Of a DNA stretch of 64,000 bases, positions 60,846 through 64,000 are shown one piece after another (within the stretch, counting starts at the first letter, position 1; every line of letters starts with the position of its first letter). Position numbers and translations under genes: made by a program. Origin of the DNA: Methylibium sp. NZG (GTDB lineage: Bacteria > Pseudomonadota > Gammaproteobacteria > Burkholderiales > Burkholderiaceae_C); the NCBI GenBank assembly GCA_001263235.1, contig LGRD01000004.1, forward strand, positions 124,001-188,000. Direction: 5' to 3'. Under the pieces are notes generated by a model. It was not told where the DNA came from. It did not search any database and saw nothing but the letters and a program-made list of their open reading frames with translations.

Positions 60846-60965
60846 GGTGGGGCGTCCTCTGAGAAAGGTGGCGGGGAAAATCCGGGAAGGGCGCATTGTA
60901 GGCAGCGCGCCAAAGTCATGCGCGCGCTTTGCACGGGCCCCGCGCGCGCCCGCCACTCGTTCCCC

Positions 60966-60998
60966 GCGCGTTCCCAGCGCGTTCCCAGCGCGTTGCAA
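60966..60998. repeat. Three tandem 11-bp repeats upstream of sodB
   Basis: GCGCGTTCCCA occurs twice in tandem (60966-60987) followed by a diverged copy. It lies between xseA and sodB; no function is apparent. Confidence 0.4.
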
Positions 60999-61012
60999 GG
61001 TCTGCGACGCGC

Positions 61013-62344
61013 TCAACCCGAACTCGGCAGCAGCGGCGAGGGTGTCTTCTGCGGCATTGCTTCCACGGCTGTCACCATCAGGTCAGCGCGGCCGTCGGCC
61101 AACCGCGCCTGCAGCGACGCGCCGACCTCGAGCGCGGCCACGTTGGCCACCGGCCGACCAGTGGTGTCGCTGAGCCACGCATAGCCGCGCGCCAGCACAT
61201 GCTGCGGATCGAGCGCGCGCAGCCGCGCACCGAGCGCCGCGAGTCCCCGCCCCTGCACCGCCACCTGCACCGCCGCAGCACGTGTCAGCCGACCCTGTAG
61301 ATGGCCGGCGTGGGCACGCCGCTGATCCACGCCGCGCTGTGTCGCGGCAAGCAAGCGGTGCGCGAGCAGCTCCAGCCGCTGCGCGCGCCGGCGCATCGCT
61401 TCGGCCGGTCGGGTAAGTCGCAGCGCCAGCGTGTCGAGCCGCTGGGCGCGGCTGTCGAGAAGATCGTGCACGCGGCGCTGCAACAGCTCGGCAAGTCCCC
61501 GGAGTGCGCCGACGCAAGCCTGCGCATCGGGCGCCGCCAGTTCGGCAGCGGCAGTGGGCGTGGGCGCGCGCAGGTCGGCTGCAAAGTCGGCCAGCGTCAC
61601 GTCGGTCTCGTGGCCGACACCGCAGATCAGCGGCATCGGCATCGCACGCACCGCGCGCACGACGTGCTCGTCGTTGAAGGCCCACAAGTCTTCGAGCGAG
61701 CCGCCGCCGCGGCACAAGATCACGCAGTCCACCTCGCTGCGTTGCGCCACCAAGGCGAGCGCTGCGCACAGTGAAGCGGGCGCGTCGGCGCCCTGCACCG
61801 CACTTGGATAGACAAGCACCTCGACCTGTGGCGATCGGCGCGCCAGCGTGGTGATCACATCGCGCAACGCGGCCGCGCCGAGCGACGTGACCACGCCCAG
61901 ACGGCGCGGATAAGCGGGGATGGGGCGTTTGCGTGCAGCGTCGAACAGGCCTTCCGCTTCGAGCCGGGCCTTGAGTTTCAAAAACTGCTCGAACAGCGCA
62001 CCGGCGCCAGCGCGCTGCATCGACTCGACGACGAGCTGCAGCTCGCCGCGCGCTTCGTACAGCCCCAAGCGGCCTCGCAGCTCGACGAGTTGACCGTCTT
62101 GCGGCACGAAGTCGAGCAACGCGGCAGCGCGCCGGAACATGGCGCAGCGCAGCAGGGCCGTGCCGCCGCTGGCGTCCTTCAACGTGAAGTAGCAATGGCC
62201 GCTGGCGGCCCGGGCAAAGCCCGACACCTCGCCGCGAACCGCGCACGGGCTGAAGCGCGCTGCCAACGCGTCGGCCACGGCCTGCACCAGCGCCGCCACG
62301 CTCCACACGAGCCGCGCCGGTGCGGCGCCTGGGGCGCTATTCAT
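61013..62344 (-). CDS. xseA: Exodeoxyribonuclease VII large subunit
   Basis: The protein has 443 residues from the ATG at 62344. The N-terminal OB-fold ([24 protein letters not shown]) precedes the catalytic domain with [31 protein letters not shown] and [23 protein letters not shown]. The C-terminal helical part is Ala/Leu/Arg-rich. With XseB it degrades single-stranded DNA. It is divergent from exbB and precedes sodB. Confidence 0.95.
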   Translation of the reverse strand: MNSAPGAAPARLVWSVAALVQAVADALAARFSPCAVRGEVSGFARAASGHCYFTLKDASGGTALLRCAMFRRAAALLDFVPQDGQLVELRGRLGLYEARGELQLVVESMQRAGAGALFEQFLKLKARLEAEGLFDAARKRPIPAYPRRLGVVTSLGAAALRDVITTLARRSPQVEVLVYPSAVQGADAPASLCAALALVAQRSEVDCVILCRGGGSLEDLWAFNDEHVVRAVRAMPMPLICGVGHETDVTLADFAADLRAPTPTAAAELAAPDAQACVGALRGLAELLQRRVHDLLDSRAQRLDTLALRLTRPAEAMRRRAQRLELLAHRLLAATQRGVDQRRAHAGHLQGRLTRAAAVQVAVQGRGLAALGARLRALDPQHVLARGYAWLSDTTGRPVANVAALEVGASLQARLADGRADLMVTAVEAMPQKTPSPLLPSSG

Positions 62345-62735
62345 CGGCAAAACCAGGGCTGGTGCGGCTTCGGCAAAACACACCCGCGCCGACACTGGCC
62401 CGGCAGTCCGGTTGCCACATCGCACTCACCGGCACCTCGTTCGAACGACATTTTGGTGAGCCGATTTCGTGCTTAATCTTTAAGCAATCTGTCACAACGT
62501 CAGCAATTTCGGGCCTCTGCGAAGGCTCGCAACCGGTTGCCCACAAAGTTGTCCACAGCGGCGGTGGATTGCCGGTGACGTTTCGCTGCACGGCTGTCGC
62601 GGCGGGTTTGCAAACTCACGAAAGTGGCCCTCATGCCAGGCCTCGATCGGCCCGGTGGTGGCGCAATGGCAGGCCATAATCCTCCGTCCCGAAATCCAGC
62701 CCCGTCTCCTGCCGCTACTCATCGAAGGGCCCAGA
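62345..62735 (+). other. 391-bp intergenic region between xseA and exbB
   Basis: No convincing gene is seen. It includes two adjacent DnaA-box-like nonamers, TTGCCCACA (62537-62545) and TTGTCCACA (62549-62557), close to the consensus TTATCCACA, and an AT-richer stretch (about 62468-62510) that could hold promoters for both divergent genes. An alternative GTG start for exbB at 62655 lies inside it. Confidence 0.4.
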
Positions 62736-63377
62736 TTGTTTTCGATCATACAAGCCGCTGGTTGGCCGATCTGGCCCTTGATCCTGTGTTCGATTGCAGC
62801 GCTGGCAATCGTCTTCGAACGCTTCTCCAGTTTGCGCAAGTCGCGTGTTTCGCCGGGGCGCTTGCTTGACGAAGTGATGTCGGTCACGCGGGCCCACTTG
62901 CCGTCGGCCGACGTGGTCAACAAACTCGCCGCCAACTCGATCCTGGGCTCGGTGCTGGCCTCCGGCGTGCGCGCAATGGTGGCCGAGCCACGCATCACCG
63001 AAGAGGCCTTGCGCGCTGCGTTCGAGTCCGCAGGCCGCACGGCCGTACACCGGATGGAGCGCTACCTGAACACGCTGGGCACCATCGCCTCGGCCGCGCC
63101 GCTGCTGGGCCTGCTGGGCACGGTGATCGGCATGATCGAGATCTTCGGCTCGCAGACGCCGACGGGCGGCAACAACCCGGCGATGCTCGCATCGGGCATT
63201 TCTATCGCGCTGTACAACACGGCGTTCGGTTTGATCATCGCGATCCCGTCGCTGATGCTGTACCGCCACTTCCGGGGTGTGATCGACGCCTACACACTCG
63301 ACATGGAGCAGGCTGCCGACCGCATGGTGCCGCACCTGATGCGCTTCTCGGCGCTGCGCAGCACCTCGTCTTCGTGA
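62736..63377 (+). CDS. exbB: ExbB/TolQ-family proton channel
   Basis: The protein has 213 residues if the TTG at 62736 is used; GAAGG at 62724-62728 is suitably placed before it, and FSIIQAAGWPIWPL is the usual N-terminus of this family. The open frame could start at GTG 62655. Three membrane helices and the MotA/TolQ/ExbB signature (LNTLGTIASAAPLLGLLGTV) are present. With ExbD it couples proton flow to TonB-like energy transduction. It precedes exbD and lpxK. Confidence 0.88.
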   Translation: MFSIIQAAGWPIWPLILCSIAALAIVFERFSSLRKSRVSPGRLLDEVMSVTRAHLPSADVVNKLAANSILGSVLASGVRAMVAEPRITEEALRAAFESAGRTAVHRMERYLNTLGTIASAAPLLGLLGTVIGMIEIFGSQTPTGGNNPAMLASGISIALYNTAFGLIIAIPSLMLYRHFRGVIDAYTLDMEQAADRMVPHLMRFSALRSTSSS

Positions 63378-63384
63378 GTTGGCA

Positions 63385-63807
63385 ATGGCGATGAACTTCC
63401 GCAAGGCGCGCACCGAAGAGCCGGAGATCAACCTGATCCCGTTCATCGACGTGCTGCTGGTGATTCTGATCTTCCTGATGCTGTCGACCACCTACTCGAA
63501 GTTCACCGAGCTTCAGATCACGCTGCCCGCAGCCGATGCAGAGAAGGCGCGCGACCGGCCGCGCGAGATCATCGTCGCCGTCGCTGCCGACGGGCGCTAT
63601 GCCGTGAACCGCAAGCCGGTCGATGGCCGCAGCGTGGAGTTGCTGGCTGCAGAGTTGACTGCTGCGGCGGCTGGCTCGCCAGAGATGGTCGTGATCATCT
63701 CGGCCGATGCCACTGCGGCGCACCAGAGCGTGGTCAACGTCATGGATGCGGCGCGCCGCGCGGGCCTGCCGCGGCTGACCTTCGCGACGCAGACGCCGAC
63801 CCAGTGA
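63385..63807 (+). CDS. exbD: ExbD/TolR-family protein
   Basis: The protein has 140 residues from the ATG at 63385 (an ATG at 63391 is also possible). It has one N-terminal membrane helix with the conserved aspartate (NLIPFIDVLLVILIFLM) and a periplasmic domain typical of ExbD. It works with ExbB as an energising complex for TonB-dependent transport or membrane stability. Its stop overlaps the lpxK GTG. Confidence 0.9.
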   Translation: MAMNFRKARTEEPEINLIPFIDVLLVILIFLMLSTTYSKFTELQITLPAADAEKARDRPREIIVAVAADGRYAVNRKPVDGRSVELLAAELTAAAAGSPEMVVIISADATAAHQSVVNVMDAARRAGLPRLTFATQTPTQ

Positions 63808-64000
63808 CCGGCCGCCTGCAAGCCGCCTGGCTGTCGCGCGGCCCGCTGGCCGTGCTGCTGCTGCCGGTGGCGGCGGTGTACGGCGCGATCACGGCGATTC
63901 GCAGCGCGCTCTACGACGTCGGCCTCTTGCGGGTCGAGACGCTGCCGGTGCCGGTGGTCATCGTCGGCAACCTGGTGGCGGGCGGGGCGGGCAAGACGCC
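63804..64000 (+). CDS. lpxK: Tetraacyldisaccharide 4'-kinase, N-terminal part
   Basis: The window ends within this gene. The visible 65 residues show the N-terminal membrane-proximal helix (WLSRGPLAVLLLPVAAVYG) and the start of the P-loop (GNLVAGGAGKT), the LpxK pattern. It phosphorylates the lipid A disaccharide precursor at the inner membrane. The GTG start overlaps the exbD stop (GTGA). exbB-exbD-lpxK is a common order in Burkholderiales. Confidence 0.92.
   Translation, partial: MTGRLQAAWLSRGPLAVLLLPVAAVYGAITAIRSALYDVGLLRVETLPVPVVIVGNLVAGGAGKT

Overview
The window is a GC-rich chromosomal segment from a betaproteobacterium of the order Burkholderiales (Rubrivivax/Leptothrix/Methylibium-like). 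This rests on gene content and gene order read by eye: dnaX-ybaB-recR, xseA-sodB, exbB-exbD-lpxK, an ispD-ispF pair next to an EnvZ/OmpR-like two-component pair, and zapA followed by 6S RNA. No database search was possible, so family names come from recognised motifs.

Layout. 1-3.3 kb: end of an AddA/RecB-like helicase-nuclease, then a pseudokinase-HDOD protein. 3.3-4.5 kb: the intact 4.5S (SRP) RNA gene ffs, followed by a one-gene islet with a putative phage abortive-infection (putAbiC-like) membrane protein; a 66-bp copy of the 3' part of ffs lies on the far side. 4.5-12 kb: PurM-like protein, dnaX-ybaB-recR, a MltD-like transglycosylase, a methyltransferase and rnhA. 12-29 kb: an RND efflux pair, a Roadblock/LC7-like protein, an MFS transporter, a ThDP enzyme, an EamA exporter divergent from an Lrp regulator, an RraA-like protein, a TctC/hydrolase/small membrane protein operon divergent from a LysR regulator, a TrpB2-like synthase and serB.

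29.2-41.6 kb is the accessory core. It holds an acidic secreted protein, a four-gene minus-strand operon, a possible mini-ORF and a VapBC pair. In transcription order the operon encodes an M15 peptidase with a Lys/Ala-rich histone-H1-like tail, a caspase-alpha/beta-hydrolase fusion, a caspase-nSTAND protein with a GATase-like end, and a paralogous caspase-nSTAND protein with a transmembrane helix and helical repeats. The domain set (protease, NTPase switch, lipase, membrane segment) resembles a conflict or cell-suicide system; this is inference. Tight spacing and a stop/start overlap suggest co-translation.

41.7-64 kb is mostly housekeeping: mfd (with a 113-bp palindromic repeat inserted in frame), ispD-ispF, a two-component pair divergent from a SIMPL protein with three repeated operator-like sites between them, a short-chain dehydrogenase, an alpha/beta hydrolase overlapping relA, tRNA-Val(GAC) with a strong terminator, a complete IS630-family element, a ZapB-like protein, zapA, 6S RNA, an EVE-domain protein, a TauE-type exporter, a degenerate GGDEF protein, a sterol-desaturase-family protein, a DUF192 protein, sodB, xseA, exbB-exbD and the start of lpxK.
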